Shown piece by piece: positions 19,842 through 29,590 of a stretch of DNA of 64,000 nt (positions are counted from its first letter, which is position 1; each line of letters starts with the position of its first letter). A model generated the notes under the pieces. The model was not told the origin of the DNA and searched no databases. It saw only the letters and a program-made list of their open reading frames with translations. The stretch comes from Thermostichus lividus PCC 6715 (GTDB lineage: Bacteria > Cyanobacteriota > Cyanobacteriia > Thermosynechococcales > Thermosynechococcaceae). Location: contig NZ_CP018092.1 of the NCBI RefSeq assembly GCF_002754935.1, positions 1,550,001 to 1,614,000 of the forward strand, read 5' to 3'. The position numbers and the translations under genes are program-made.

Positions 19842-21559
19842 CAAAACAAAAAGTAGCGCTGGGCAAGGGGTAACACGGTGGCGGGTTCACAGGTGAGCAG
19901 TTCACCATCGGCGCGCACCTCGTAGGTTTCTGGATCTACCTCAATGTGGGGCAGATAATCGTTTAGTTTCAGGTCAGCTTTCCGGAGCTGGCGAATATGG
20001 CGCACCGGCAGTACTGGCTTTTGCATAGAGAGTTGTGTGGGGATATTGTTGGCAATACCCGCCTGAGACATAAAGGTCACTGAAGTGGCCGTACAACAGC
20101 CGCCGTAGGCAGCAAACATGGGCTGCATATGCACGGGCTGGGGGGTAGGAATACTGGCGTTGGCATCCCCCATTTGGGCGTAGGCAATCAGCCCTCCCTT
20201 AAGCACCAGTTCTGGTTTGACTCCGAAAAAGGCCGGTCGCCACAGGCACAGATCGGCAATCTTACCCACCTCCACCGACCCCACGTACTCCGCAATGCCG
20301 TGGGTGATGGCGGGGTTAATCGTATATTTGGCAACGTAGCGGCGAGCACGAAAGTTATCGTGGCTGGCAGCAGCATGGCTGGGGTCGCTGAGGTGCCCTC
20401 GCTGTACCTTCATTTTGTGGGCAGTTTGCCACGTGCGGATAATGCTTTCCCCGACCCGTCCCATGGCTTGGGAGTCGGAGGAGATAATACTAAAGGCACC
20501 CATATCGTGCAAAATATCTTCGGCGGCAATGGTTTCGCGGCGAATCCGAGACTCTGCAAAGGCTACATCTTCGGGAATGCTCGGGTCAAGGTGGTGGCAC
20601 ACCATTAACATATCGAGGTGTTCATCTAAGGTGTTGATGGTGTAGGGTCGGGTGGGGTTCGTGGAGGAGGGCAGCACATTAGCCTGACCGCAAACCTTGA
20701 TAATGTCGGGCGCATGCCCTCCCCCAGCACCTTCGGTGTGGTAGGCATGGATGGTGCGGTTTTTGAAGGCGGCGATGGTATCTTCCACAAACCCTGACTC
20801 GTTGAGGGTGTCGGTGTGGATGGCAACTTGGATGTCGTAGGCTTCAGCCACACTCAGGCACGTATCAATGGCTGCTGGGGTGGTGCCCCAGTCTTCATGG
20901 AGTTTGAGGCCAATGGCTCCTGCTTCCACTTGCTCGTTCAGTCCTTGGGGCTGGCTGCTATTGCCTTTGCCCAAAAAGCCGAGATTGACCGGGAAGGCAT
21001 CGGCAGCCTGTAGCATCCGATAGAGGTTCCACGGCCCAGGCGTGCAGGTGGTGGCGTTGGTGCCGGTGGCAGGGCCTGTACCGCCGCCAATCATGGTGGT
21101 GATACCACATGCGATCGCCGTAACAATTTGCTGGGGACAAATAAAGTGAATGTGGGCATCAATACCGCCAGCGGTGAGGATCATGCCTTCGCCAGCGATC
21201 GCCTCGGTGCCAGGTCCAATGATAATATCCACCCCTTCTTGGGTATAGGGATTGCCCGCTTTGCCAATCTTGGCAATTTTGCCGTCCTTAATGCCGACAT
21301 CGGCCTTGACCACCCCCCACCAATCGAGAATCACCGCATTGGTAATGACCACATCCACAGCACCCTCGGCATTAGGGATAGGGGACTGCCCCATGCCATC
21401 GCGGATCACCTTGCCACCGCCAAACTTCACCTCATCGCCATAACAGGTATAATCCTGCTCGACTTCAATGAAGAGTTCGGTATCCGCTAAGCGCAGGCGA
21501 TCGCCCACGGTAGGACCATAGGTTTCCGCATAGGCTTGGCGATCCATCCGATAGCTCAC
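19841..21559 (-). CDS. ureC: urease subunit alpha (catalytic)
   Basis: Catalytic urease subunit with the dinuclear nickel site. The metal-binding HIHF, the carbamylated-lysine segment GLKLHEDWG, the nickel-site AIHTDTLNE and the flap cysteine in MVCHHLDPS are all visible. The chosen GTG at 21559 gives [19 protein letters not shown] and sits 8 bases after GGAG, starting 5 bases after the yraN stop; a reading frame open to 21613 would add 18 unsupported residues inside yraN. The product is 572 residues, the normal length. The order yraN-ureC-TPR suggests an operon. ureA is elsewhere in the window. Confidence 0.97.
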   Translation of the reverse strand: MSYRMDRQAYAETYGPTVGDRLRLADTELFIEVEQDYTCYGDEVKFGGGKVIRDGMGQSPIPNAEGAVDVVITNAVILDWWGVVKADVGIKDGKIAKIGKAGNPYTQEGVDIIIGPGTEAIAGEGMILTAGGIDAHIHFICPQQIVTAIACGITTMIGGGTGPATGTNATTCTPGPWNLYRMLQAADAFPVNLGFLGKGNSSQPQGLNEQVEAGAIGLKLHEDWGTTPAAIDTCLSVAEAYDIQVAIHTDTLNESGFVEDTIAAFKNRTIHAYHTEGAGGGHAPDIIKVCGQANVLPSSTNPTRPYTINTLDEHLDMLMVCHHLDPSIPEDVAFAESRIRRETIAAEDILHDMGAFSIISSDSQAMGRVGESIIRTWQTAHKMKVQRGHLSDPSHAAASHDNFRARRYVAKYTINPAITHGIAEYVGSVEVGKIADLCLWRPAFFGVKPELVLKGGLIAYAQMGDANASIPTPQPVHMQPMFAAYGGCCTATSVTFMSQAGIANNIPTQLSMQKPVLPVRHIRQLRKADLKLNDYLPHIEVDPETYEVRADGELLTCEPATVLPLAQRYFLF

Positions 21560-21564
21560 GGGTG

Positions 21565-21942
21565 TTACTCCACAGTAAAGGCATCTTCTAAATACTGGTG
21601 TACTCGATAGCATCCCCCCACCGGAGAGGGCTGGTACAGCACCAATGCTACATCAAAGCGACAAGGACTGTCGTGCCATTGGGGATGGGCCTGCAGAAAC
21701 TCCTGAGCGGTGCCAATGAGTTTTTGTTGCTTGCGGTGGGCGATCGCCTCGAGACCGTCAGCATCCCAATTCTGGGGGCGGCGGGTTTTTACCTCCACAA
21801 AGGCCAGCACCCCACCGGGACTGTAAGCCACAATATCTAGCTCGCCCCGACGACAGCCCCAATTGCGGGCTACGATCTGCCACTGTTGCGCCCGCAACCA
21901 CCTCACCACCGCTTCCTCGCCCCCATTGCCAATCCGACGCAT
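21565..21942 (-). CDS. YraN family (UPF0102) endonuclease-like protein
   Basis: A 125-residue protein with the Holliday-junction-resolvase-like core of UPF0102: [20 protein letters not shown] at residues 8-27, [10 protein letters not shown] containing the metal-type acid, and [10 protein letters not shown] with the E-x-K pair. The catalytic pattern is that of the PD-(D/E)XK nucleases, but activity is poorly defined in this family. It starts the probable yraN-ureC-TPR transcript and is divergent from the NTRC gene by about 80 bases. Confidence 0.9.
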   Translation of the reverse strand: MRRIGNGGEEAVVRWLRAQQWQIVARNWGCRRGELDIVAYSPGGVLAFVEVKTRRPQNWDADGLEAIAHRKQQKLIGTAQEFLQAHPQWHDSPCRFDVALVLYQPSPVGGCYRVHQYLEDAFTVE

Positions 21943-22021
21943 AAACCTCTCTCCCCTTGCTTGCTCCTAGGAATCAGGCTACAATCAGATAACTCATAGT
22001 CGTTTCGAGTTTACTTTAGTC

Positions 22022-23386
22022 ATGACATCGCCACGGATTGAAAACGTTGTAATTATTGGTTCTGGGCCGGCGGGCTATACTGCGGCCATCTATGCTGCCC
22101 GTGCCAACCTCAAGCCTTTTATGTTTGAAGGCTATCAGGTGGGAGGGCTACCTGGCGGCCAACTGATGACCACCACCGAGGTGGAGAACTTCCCCGGCTT
22201 TCCCGAGGGGATTCAAGGACCAGAGTTAATGGCGCGGATGAAAGCGCAAGCCCAGCGCTGGGGCACAGAACTTGTCACTGAAGATGTGATCCAAGTTGAT
22301 TTTAACCAACGTCCCTTCCTCATTAGCTCCGCCGAGCGGCAGGTCTATGCCCATGCGGTCATCATTTGTACAGGGGCAACGGCCAAGCGGCTGCACCTGC
22401 CCGGCGAAGAGCAGTACTGGACGAAGGGGGTGTCTGCCTGTGCCATTTGCGACGGTGCCACGCCCATTTTCAAGGAGGCTGAGTTGGCAGTGATTGGCGG
22501 TGGCGACAGTGCTGCGGAAGAAGCGGTTTACCTGACCAAGTATGGCTCCCATGTCCATTTGCTGGTTCGCAGTGACAAAATGCGCGCCAGTAAGGCGATG
22601 CAAGACCGGGTGCTGGCCAATCCCAAAATTACCGTTCACTGGCATACCGAAGCCCAAGAAATTCTGGGGGATGGCCACCTGATGACGGGGCTACGGATTC
22701 TCAACAAGGCCACGGGAGAAGAGTCTCAACTGGCGGTGCGGGGGCTATTCTATGCCATTGGCCACACCCCCAATACCCAATTATTTAAGGAGTTTCTGGA
22801 ACTGGATAGTGTTGGCTATATCCTGACCCACCATGGCACCCAGACCAATGTTGCTGGGGTATTTGCCGCTGGGGATGTTCAGGATCATGAGTATCGTCAG
22901 GCGATTACGGCGGCGGGAACGGGGTGTATGGCGGCGCTGGAGGCCGAGCGGTGGCTTTCGGCACAGGGGTTGATTCAGGAGTTTCACCAGACGGTTGAGG
23001 AGGCCACGGTAACCGCACCCCCCACGCCATCCGCCTCAGCCACCGTAGAGTTTGATCCGACGGCCACAAAGCACCGCGGCAGCTATGCCCTGCGCAAGCT
23101 CTTCCACGAGAGCGATCGCCTGCTGCTGGTGAAGTACGTCTCCCCCACCTGTGGCCCGTGCCATACCCTCAAACCCATTCTGGATCGTTTGGTGGATGAA
23201 TTTGAGGGAAATGTCCAACTCGTTGAAATTGACATCACTGAGGACAGCGCCATTGCCGAGCAAGCGGGGGTCACCAGCACCCCCACCATTCAGCTGTTCA
23301 AAAATAAGGAACTGCTGGAGGTGATCGTTGGCATGAAGCCCAAAAGCCAATACCGCGAGACGCTGCAACGGTATCTGAGTGCCTGA
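22022..23386 (+). CDS. NADPH-thioredoxin reductase C (reductase-thioredoxin fusion)
   Basis: A 454-residue bifunctional redox enzyme of oxygenic phototrophs that uses NADPH to reduce 2-Cys peroxiredoxins. Residues 1-310 form the reductase, with the FAD motif [11 protein letters not shown] (residues 13-23), the redox pair CAIC, and the NADPH motif [11 protein letters not shown] linker rich in Thr and Pro leads to a thioredoxin domain from about residue 350 with the active site CGPC. The C-terminus [13 protein letters not shown] is thioredoxin-like. Its TGA overlaps the next ATG (TGATG at 23384-23388), so the TauE-like permease is translationally coupled. Confidence 0.95.
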   Translation: MTSPRIENVVIIGSGPAGYTAAIYAARANLKPFMFEGYQVGGLPGGQLMTTTEVENFPGFPEGIQGPELMARMKAQAQRWGTELVTEDVIQVDFNQRPFLISSAERQVYAHAVIICTGATAKRLHLPGEEQYWTKGVSACAICDGATPIFKEAELAVIGGGDSAAEEAVYLTKYGSHVHLLVRSDKMRASKAMQDRVLANPKITVHWHTEAQEILGDGHLMTGLRILNKATGEESQLAVRGLFYAIGHTPNTQLFKEFLELDSVGYILTHHGTQTNVAGVFAAGDVQDHEYRQAITAAGTGCMAALEAERWLSAQGLIQEFHQTVEEATVTAPPTPSASATVEFDPTATKHRGSYALRKLFHESDRLLLVKYVSPTCGPCHTLKPILDRLVDEFEGNVQLVEIDITEDSAIAEQAGVTSTPTIQLFKNKELLEVIVGMKPKSQYRETLQRYLSA

Positions 23387-24141
23387 TGAGCAGCCTTGAG
23401 ATACTGCTGATTGCCCTAGCGGGGATAGGGGCAGGGTTCATCAATGCCATTGCCGGTGGGGGCACCCTCATTAGCTTTCCGATCCTGATGGCGGCGGGGG
23501 TGCCGCCGATGGCAGCCAACATCACCAGCACGGTGGCATTGGTGCCGGGCTACTTGGGGGCAACGCTTGCCCAGCGGCAGGATCTGCAAGGTCAAGGGGC
23601 ACGGCTGGGGTTCCTGGTTCCCGCTAGTGTGCTGGGGGGGATCAGTGGGGGTGTTTTACTCCTGAGCACCAGTGAGCGGCTGTTTGGTTTTTTGGTTCCC
23701 TACCTCATTCTGTTGGCGGCACTCCTGTTGGCACTGCAAGACCCAGTGCGGCGCTGGCTCTTGCAACGGAGACCGCACGGGGGCGGCGGCAGGCTGGCGT
23801 GGGCGATCGCCCCGGTATTTCTGGCAGCGCTCTACGGCGGCTACTTTGGCGCAGGGCTGAGTGTGATTCTCCTAGCCACGCTGGGGATGGTACTGGAGGA
23901 TACCTTGACCCGGCTCAATGGCCTCAAACAACTCCTCGCCTTTGCGGTCAATGGGGCAGCCGCTGCATTTTTCCTCTTCTCGGGACAGGTGCTGTGGCCA
24001 GTGGTGCTAGGGATGGCGATCGCCGCTGTCACTGGGGGGCTACTGGGCGGTAAGGTAGCTCGCTTTGTTGAGCCTAGGGTGCTGCGCCTGATCGTGATTG
24101 CCGTAAGCGTCATCGTCGCTATCCTCTACCTTGTGGCCTAG
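23386..24141 (+). CDS. TauE/SafE family membrane permease
   Basis: A 251-residue protein with about eight hydrophobic helices and the N-terminal family pattern [20 protein letters not shown]. The family includes sulfite, sulfonate and other anion exporters, but substrates are known for few members. Its ATG overlaps the stop codon of the NTRC gene. The coupling to a redox enzyme could suggest a sulfur-compound role, which is inference. It converges on a large unknown membrane protein gene 15 bases away. Confidence 0.88.
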   Translation: MSSLEILLIALAGIGAGFINAIAGGGTLISFPILMAAGVPPMAANITSTVALVPGYLGATLAQRQDLQGQGARLGFLVPASVLGGISGGVLLLSTSERLFGFLVPYLILLAALLLALQDPVRRWLLQRRPHGGGGRLAWAIAPVFLAALYGGYFGAGLSVILLATLGMVLEDTLTRLNGLKQLLAFAVNGAAAAFFLFSGQVLWPVVLGMAIAAVTGGLLGGKVARFVEPRVLRLIVIAVSVIVAILYLVA

Positions 24142-24156
24142 GGAGACCTCCCGCCC

Positions 24157-25644
24157 TTAAGACTGACGCCGCTGGAGATCCCGCTCAAGAGCCTGCTGTA
24201 AACTACGGGTTTGATCGAGGACGGTTTCAATCCCCTCACTGTGGGTTTGGCGGACAAAGGTAATTTTCAGTTCCTCTAGCCATGTTACCAGTAACTCCTG
24301 AATGGCTTTACCCACCTGTTCGCGCTGCATTTCTTGGATGAGGGTTTGACCAAATTTCTGCGCCAGTTGACTGACCAGCAGGGTGCCTTCGCGCGGAAGG
24401 CTGGCTTGGCTGTGGGCACTGCGCTCTATTAACCCTAGCAGGCGATCGGTAAGCTGTTTGGCAATGTCGTGCCGCCACTGAGCCGGTAGTTGCTGGAGGG
24501 CAGGAATTTCCGTCAGGCGGCGATAGGGCGGAGCTTGGCGAAACACTTGATCGACGCTGTAAGCCACCAGTGCCTCGATGTCTGGCCGCAGTTCCGGGAT
24601 CACTCGGTACAGCACCACCTGAACCATCAGGGCAGCCACCTCCCCCAGTTCATCCACATCATTGCTGGCCGCCAGATCCCGGGCATGGGGGAGCCAACGG
24701 CCAAATTGTCCCCGCTGGATGGCTTTTTGAAGCTGAGTGAGCACCTGCAGAACCACCACTTCAGAAACGTCCGTGGCGATCGCCGCCACCACCCCCTGAG
24801 ACGCTTGCTCTTCGAGGCTATCTAGACAGATCACGTCCGCTTGGTCAAGGCGAATAACAACTGGGATAATCCGCAGCCATCCCCATGTCGGCGCTAACCA
24901 CCAAAAGGGGAAAAAGAGCAGGACATCGTACCAGCGCCACAGCATGGCATCCCGCCAATGGTACGCCCGATACTGGCGACTCAACCAAAAGGTACGCGCC
25001 AAAAACTCCACAAAAAACAGCAGGTTAAAGGGAATATCAATGGCATCAAAGTGGTTGATAAAATTGCCATCCTCACCGTAGGCGCGCCAATAATTGCTGG
25101 CCATCAGGGGCACAATGTGCTGCTCAAACCATCCTAGATTCTGCTGCCAGTCGTTGGCGTTGATGTAGGCCGGACTCCAAAAGCGTGAAAACGCCTGTCG
25201 AGACGAGGCCTCACGATTCCCAAATACCTTAAGCCGCATCAGGTTCTTAATGCGCTCAAGGGTGCCCGTTTTGTTGGCAAGGGCAAAGGGATCGGTGTCC
25301 ACTATAACTTCGCTGTGCCGCCGCAACTGTGCCAGTAAGGCTGCGGTGGCTGGGGCATCTACCCCCTGGGTTTCAATGGTTTGCCGCAGTTGGGCAACCA
25401 TGGCGATATACTGCTCGGTTTCGCGGTGGGGTTCAATGCCTTTAATGGGATCGTACAGTGGGGCGATCGCAAAGGGCTGAGGAACGTAAATGATGCGCTG
25501 AATCAGCGGAATGCGAACTTTCCCCAATAGCCAAAAGTCCCGTAGCGGAATATAGGTGAGGTCAAAGAGCACTAAGAGCAAGTTCACGCTGGCGATCGCC
25601 ACCATGATGCGTTCGTACGTCCGGTTGAGAGGCTTATCAAACAT
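24157..25644 (-). CDS. large membrane protein of unknown function
   Basis: A 495-residue protein. The ATG at 25644 is chosen because GGAG lies 8 bases before it; a GTG at 25650 is too close to that site. The N-terminus has one hydrophobic helix (about residues 15-35); residues 200-275 hold two or three more, with the aromatic run FFPFWWLAPTWGW. The C-terminal half is helical and soluble, with IRLDQADVICLDS and repeated Gln/Leu helices. The middle hydrophobic block is vaguely like an ion-channel domain, but I see no selectivity filter. I recognise it only as a cyanobacterial-type hypothetical protein. Confidence 0.8.
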   Translation of the reverse strand: MFDKPLNRTYERIMVAIASVNLLLVLFDLTYIPLRDFWLLGKVRIPLIQRIIYVPQPFAIAPLYDPIKGIEPHRETEQYIAMVAQLRQTIETQGVDAPATAALLAQLRRHSEVIVDTDPFALANKTGTLERIKNLMRLKVFGNREASSRQAFSRFWSPAYINANDWQQNLGWFEQHIVPLMASNYWRAYGEDGNFINHFDAIDIPFNLLFFVEFLARTFWLSRQYRAYHWRDAMLWRWYDVLLFFPFWWLAPTWGWLRIIPVVIRLDQADVICLDSLEEQASQGVVAAIATDVSEVVVLQVLTQLQKAIQRGQFGRWLPHARDLAASNDVDELGEVAALMVQVVLYRVIPELRPDIEALVAYSVDQVFRQAPPYRRLTEIPALQQLPAQWRHDIAKQLTDRLLGLIERSAHSQASLPREGTLLVSQLAQKFGQTLIQEMQREQVGKAIQELLVTWLEELKITFVRQTHSEGIETVLDQTRSLQQALERDLQRRQS

Positions 25645-25788
25645 CAGCACAACTCCATCACACCGCAGCTATTCCAGTCTCTCCTATCGCGCTGATCTTG
25701 GGCTGGCGTTACTGCCCAAAAAAATGAGGAGCGCATGGAAGTACGACCATCTGTGGCAAGATGGGGGCGATGTAGAGTTTGATCACCA

Positions 25789-26511
25789 ATGCACATCCTC
25801 ATTCCTGCGGCTGGAATGGGCAAGCGGATGGGAGCTGCCCAGAACAAATTACGCTTGAGCGTGCTAGGGCAACCGCTGCTGGCATGGACCCTACAGGCGG
25901 TTGCCGCTGTACCGGCCATTGAATGGATTGGCATCATTGGCCAGCCCGAGGATTTCCCGGTTTGGCAGACCCTCATTACCGATTTAGCCATTCCCCAACC
26001 TATCCTGCTGATCGAAGGGGGTGATACACGCCAAGCATCTGTATATAACGGCTTGCGCGCCCTGCCTACCCATGCCAGCCACGTCCTGATCCATGATGGT
26101 GCCCGCTGCTTGGCTACACCCGCCTTAATTGAGCGGTGCGTTCAGGCACTGGAGACCTATGACGGATTTGTGGCAGCGATACCTGTAAAAGACACGATTA
26201 AAATCGTGGATGCGGCTGGTGTCGTGAGCCAAACACCGGATCGCAGTACGCTGTGGGCAGCACAAACGCCGCAAGGGTTTCGGGTCGATTACCTCCTCAA
26301 CGGTCATGCCACGGCGGTAGAGCAGGGCTGGGAGGTGACCGATGATGCCGCCTTATTTGAGCGACTCGGGCACCCCGTCCACATTGTCATGGGTGAAGAC
26401 ACCAACCTTAAAATTACAACTCCCAGCGATCTCCCCCTTGCAGAGCGCATCCTACAGCATCGCTGGGAGCATGGCTTGGGTTCCCCTTATGCCAAGGTTT
26501 CAGGGCAGTAG
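25789..26511 (+). CDS. ispD: 2-C-methyl-D-erythritol 4-phosphate cytidylyltransferase
   Basis: Third step of the MEP pathway, joining CTP and MEP to give CDP-ME for isoprenoids, including chlorophyll side chains and carotenoids. The nucleotide-binding motif IPAAGMGKRMG lies at residues 5-15; HDGARC, AAIPVKDTIK and the C-terminal EDTNLKITTPSDL follow as expected. The 240-residue length is usual. The last 25 bases overlap the convergent unknown gene ending at 26487. Confidence 0.96.
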   Translation: MHILIPAAGMGKRMGAAQNKLRLSVLGQPLLAWTLQAVAAVPAIEWIGIIGQPEDFPVWQTLITDLAIPQPILLIEGGDTRQASVYNGLRALPTHASHVLIHDGARCLATPALIERCVQALETYDGFVAAIPVKDTIKIVDAAGVVSQTPDRSTLWAAQTPQGFRVDYLLNGHATAVEQGWEVTDDAALFERLGHPVHIVMGEDTNLKITTPSDLPLAERILQHRWEHGLGSPYAKVSGQ

Positions 26512-26876
26512 CCCAAGCCCTGAATAAACTGTTTGCGAAACGCCTCAATGTCATCGTAGTTGGGAGTCCCGTGGGAGACCACAGCCACTTGGTAGCGGCG
26601 CATCACATCTACCATGGGTTGTCCTGTCTCGAGTGCCCATAGTGCCATTTTCAACGAAATCCCCGGCGTGTAGGGAAACCCCAACTCGTTTAAGAAGGCG
26701 CGAAAGTTTCCTGCTTGCTCATCAGATAGGGGTGTGTGCATTTTAACCCGCACCACCCAGCCATCCACCTGATGAATTACTGTGACAAACTGAACCGGCA
26801 ACTTAGCATATTCGTGTAAGAATTGCACAACCCGCAGGGTAAGGCTGGCGTTGCTCAGGTGGTAGATGAAATCCAT
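26487..26876 (-). CDS. conserved-looking cyanobacterial protein, unknown function
   Basis: A 129-residue soluble protein that begins MDFIYHLSNASLTLRVVQFL and has an alpha/beta character, with the strand-like stretch FVTVIHQVDGWVVRVKMH and the phrase GFPYTPGISLKMALWALE. No named family was recognised. Its 3' end overlaps the ispD stop region by 25 bases in convergent orientation. The ATG start follows AGGGTCACACT. The good codon usage and length support a real gene. Confidence 0.78.
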   Translation of the reverse strand: MDFIYHLSNASLTLRVVQFLHEYAKLPVQFVTVIHQVDGWVVRVKMHTPLSDEQAGNFRAFLNELGFPYTPGISLKMALWALETGQPMVDVMRRYQVAVVSHGTPNYDDIEAFRKQFIQGLGYCPETLA

Positions 26877-26988
26877 AGTGTGACCCTCTTACCCTTACAC
26901 TTTCATTGTCGGTGACCCACCTGCCGCCGCCTAGGGGAATTCTCCGCGATCGCGTGGGGGAAACTCCCCAATCTCCCATGAGGGCTGT

Positions 26989-28170
26989 TCACGCTTGTGA
27001 CAGTCGTTTTTGCGCCGCCCCCGCAAACAGTTGGTGGGCGCTCTTGAGAATGGCAGGAATGGCTTGGCGATGGGGACTCTTGGCTAAACAGGCGCTGAGG
27101 TCTAACTGATCAACGTGAGCTGCATTAGCTCCCGGAAACCAGTGACCGCCGTTCCCGAGTAGGTTATAGCGCATACGGGCATAGTCCACCAAGTCGTAGG
27201 CTTGGGCTAAGTTCCACAGCCAAAGAATCGTAGGAATATTCACCTCGCCGGGCGTGTGGTGATAGGGGGGCAGCCCGTGGTGCCATGTATGGTACCAATC
27301 AGCGCCAAGGCGTTCAATGGCAGCCTGCTCTAGCCGCGCTACAATCGGCGGCAGCAGCATCTCGGCTTGGTTCAGTAGGCTTAAGACCTCGAGATGGGCC
27401 TCAAAGTCACTGGGGCGAGCTGCCCCCACACTGAGGGTATGCACCTGAGGATGCGAAAGACAAAAGAGATCATTAAAGACCATTGGACTCAACGGAGCGC
27501 ATAGCTGGGAAAGGCGAGGGGGTGGGTTGTACAGCATTCCCCCTTTGTCCGCAGGGCTAATGATAAAGACCCCCATATCCCGGGCGTGAGCGTCTAGAAT
27601 GGCAGGCCAATTTTGTTGGTTGATGTAGTACCAGTGCAAGTTCACGTAGTCAAACACATCACTGGCGATCGCTTGGCGAATCACCTCAAGACTGCCGTGG
27701 GTAGAAAACCCCACAAAGCGGATACGGCCTTGGGCTTGGAACTGGCGCACCACCTCCAAGCATCCCCCCGGTCGCAGTACCTGTTCAAGGTGTTCCGGTA
27801 AGTTAATGCCGTGGATGCCCAGCAAATCAATGTAATCCAGCCCCAGATTCTGCAATGAGGTTTCTAAATTCTCACGAAAGTCTCTGGCATTGGCTCGCGG
27901 CCCAACCTTGGTTTGCACAATTAGTTTTTCTCGGGGCAAGCGCGGCAAAATTTTGCCCAACTGCACTTCCGAGGTACCATAGCCACGAGCCGTTTCGATA
28001 TGGTTAATGCCGAGGTCTAAAGCTCGCTGGATAGTCGCTTCTAAATTCCGCTGATTCTCTGCCGGAATGGTGCTAGGGGGCACGTCCTGCCATGAAAATT
28101 GATAGCGCATCCCCCCACAGGAGAACACTGGCATGGCTAAATTAGTGCGACCAAAACGACGATAGAGCAT
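26989..28170 (-). CDS. aldo/keto reductase family oxidoreductase
   Basis: A 393-residue NADPH-dependent aldo/keto reductase. The barrel starts MLYRRFGRTNLAMPVFSCGG, with the GINHIETARGYGTSEVQLG segment holding the Asp/Tyr-type active site region (here Glu-Thr-Ala replaces the usual Asp-Thr-Ala), then VQTKVGP with the lysine, YIDLLGIHG, and VRFVGFSTHG. The C-terminal 100 residues extend beyond the barrel and contain a Trp/Tyr/His-rich part, resembling the longer AKR subfamily that often carries a ferredoxin-like tail, although no cysteine cluster is seen. The substrate is unknown. Confidence 0.88.
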   Translation of the reverse strand: MLYRRFGRTNLAMPVFSCGGMRYQFSWQDVPPSTIPAENQRNLEATIQRALDLGINHIETARGYGTSEVQLGKILPRLPREKLIVQTKVGPRANARDFRENLETSLQNLGLDYIDLLGIHGINLPEHLEQVLRPGGCLEVVRQFQAQGRIRFVGFSTHGSLEVIRQAIASDVFDYVNLHWYYINQQNWPAILDAHARDMGVFIISPADKGGMLYNPPPRLSQLCAPLSPMVFNDLFCLSHPQVHTLSVGAARPSDFEAHLEVLSLLNQAEMLLPPIVARLEQAAIERLGADWYHTWHHGLPPYHHTPGEVNIPTILWLWNLAQAYDLVDYARMRYNLLGNGGHWFPGANAAHVDQLDLSACLAKSPHRQAIPAILKSAHQLFAGAAQKRLSQA

Positions 28171-28301
28171 TGGACTCCCCCTTCAGAAATTCAGGCGGCA
28201 ACAAGTTCAGCAAAGACGAGTGTGGCCTCCTGTGCGAGCGCCGAGTGGCATCGGTCGCGGTGGTACAAACGGAGAGCCGTGGCCATTGAGTGCCTGCTGG
28301 C

Positions 28302-28511
28302 TCAAAGGGAACTGTCTCGCTTTTTCTTGGTGACCTGTCGCCATAGGGTTGGCACAAAGAAAATAAGAAAGGCCACCTGAGCGGTAAAGGTCCAGCCGTA
28401 GTACCGCAGTACAGGATGGAGATCAAGCTGCCCCATCACCCCCAGACTGGCCATTGTCCAAAACAGAATAAGCGCCGGCACCAGCAGGCGACGATTGCGA
28501 GAGGTAGCCAT
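28302..28511 (-). CDS. small two-helix membrane protein
   Basis: A 69-residue protein with helices at about residues 9-27 and 38-56 and a lysine-rich tail. It begins 6 bases after the stop of the DUF3318 gene upstream, so the two are probably in one transcript. The family is unknown to me. The 131 bases between this gene and the aldo/keto reductase gene hold nothing I can identify. Confidence 0.7.
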   Translation of the reverse strand: MATSRNRRLLVPALILFWTMASLGVMGQLDLHPVLRYYGWTFTAQVAFLIFFVPTLWRQVTKKKRDSSL

Positions 28512-28517
28512 CGGGGG

Positions 28518-29168
28518 TTACTGCGGTAAGGTGTCAGTTTGCAGGTTTTGCATCCGGGCTTTGGCTTTGGCGGCACTTTTTTTCAGCGCCTGTAGGCGTA
28601 GCTCATAGCGTTTGCGTTGGCGACGGTTGGGGCTTTGCTCAATGAGTAGTTTGAGGGCACTGCCCAAACTTTTGTAGGCATTGGGCAGCTCGTAGCCGAA
28701 CCGCGTGGCGAGGGCGATCGCCCGTTCATCTGCTGCGATCGCCTCCTTAAGAACTTTTTCACCGTTATTACGTTGATACAGTCGCCAGCCAGAAAAGCCA
28801 CACAGTCCCAGTGCCAGCAACAGGAGTAAACCATCCTGTACCCAGAGTTCACCCACGGCGCCACCCAAGCCAATGGCTAAGGCCGCCATTTCCCAACCGT
28901 CGCGAGGAATAGTGTCATTTTGAATCCGCGCCACCTCATGCCAAAAGAGTAAATTACGTTGATCCTTTGCCAGTTGATCCCACCGCGCTAGGTCGATCTG
29001 AATTTCCACCTCATCCTTGCCAATTTCTTCGCAGGTAATCAGAGGCGGGTTCACGCCACTGGCCGGCTCAATCATTACCCAGCTTTGCAGTTCAGGCGGT
29101 AGCAGTGCCTTGAGGCGGCGCAATTCTGCTAAGTCAGAGCGAGCCACTGAGGAAGCAGCAGAGGTCAT
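28518..29168 (-). CDS. DUF3318 family membrane protein
   Basis: A 216-residue protein matching the cyanobacterial DUF3318 pattern: an N-terminal Leu/Arg-rich segment, then LLPPELQSWVMIEPASGVNPP at about residues 18-38, a WHEVARIQ motif, two hydrophobic helices around residues 95-130, and a highly basic helical C-terminus. No biochemical role is established. The small two-helix gene follows immediately. Confidence 0.85.
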   Translation of the reverse strand: MTSAASSVARSDLAELRRLKALLPPELQSWVMIEPASGVNPPLITCEEIGKDEVEIQIDLARWDQLAKDQRNLLFWHEVARIQNDTIPRDGWEMAALAIGLGGAVGELWVQDGLLLLLALGLCGFSGWRLYQRNNGEKVLKEAIAADERAIALATRFGYELPNAYKSLGSALKLLIEQSPNRRQRKRYELRLQALKKSAAKAKARMQNLQTDTLPQ

Positions 29169-29251
29169 AGCACAGTCCTAAGATATAACGTTATTTTACA
29201 GCTTGAGAGTATCTATGAAGCTCACACCACCCGCTGACGCGAGGTAGTGGT

Positions 29252-29443
29252 GTCGGTGCTAACCTGAGAATTGAGAGTCCACAGATCACTAGCCGAGAAA
29301 TCAGGAAGGAATTTCGTGCTTTCCTAAACTCCTACTACTGGAAGCCTTTCTTCTGGAAAAGGGGTTATGGATTTGTTTCCGCTGGTGGGGCATCTCTGGA
29401 AATCCTGAAAGAGTACATTGAGAACCAGGGCTACAAGGACTAG
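29252..29443 (+). pseudogene. IS200-type transposase (tnpA) 3' remnant
   Basis: The plus strand reads, in one frame to a TAG at 29441-29443, a segment with SREIRKEFRAFLNSYYWKPF, then WKRGYGFVSAGGASLEILKE, then YIENQG. This is the C-terminal part of a Y1 (HUH) transposase of the IS200/IS605 group, including the tyrosine of the final helix (EYIENQ). The N-terminal half with the HUH motif is missing: upstream the sequence runs into the DUF3318 promoter region. An imperfect hairpin (29224-29254, CACACCAC against GTGGTGTC) abuts the truncation. This is a dead fragment. Confidence 0.75.
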
Positions 29444-29473
29444 ATCTATTGGCAATTCCGCTTTGCTCCATTG

Positions 29474-29518
29474 CCGCAACCTAACCCCACCCTGCTAAAG
29501 CGAGGATGGGGAGTGCGG
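29474..29518 (+). repeat. subterminal hairpin of an IS200/IS605 element
   Basis: CCGCA (29474-29478) pairs with TGCGG (29514-29518), and inside it CCCCA-C-CCT pairs with AGG-A-TGGGG around a short loop. The layout matches the hairpin beyond the tnpA stop at 39352-39389 in the intact element. It lies 30 bases after the tnpA remnant stop, as an element end would. From here to 29590 I see nothing else. Confidence 0.6.
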
Positions 29519-29590
29519 TCTAACTTTGTTCAACCACTCAAAAAACCGAGTTATTGCCATTTGGAATTGGTATGTTCTAAGAATATGGCG

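Noticed and set aside
28142-28426. 94-codon frame overlapping the small membrane protein
   Set aside because: Low-complexity, Ser/Arg/Pro-rich product, out of frame with the better-supported two-helix protein.
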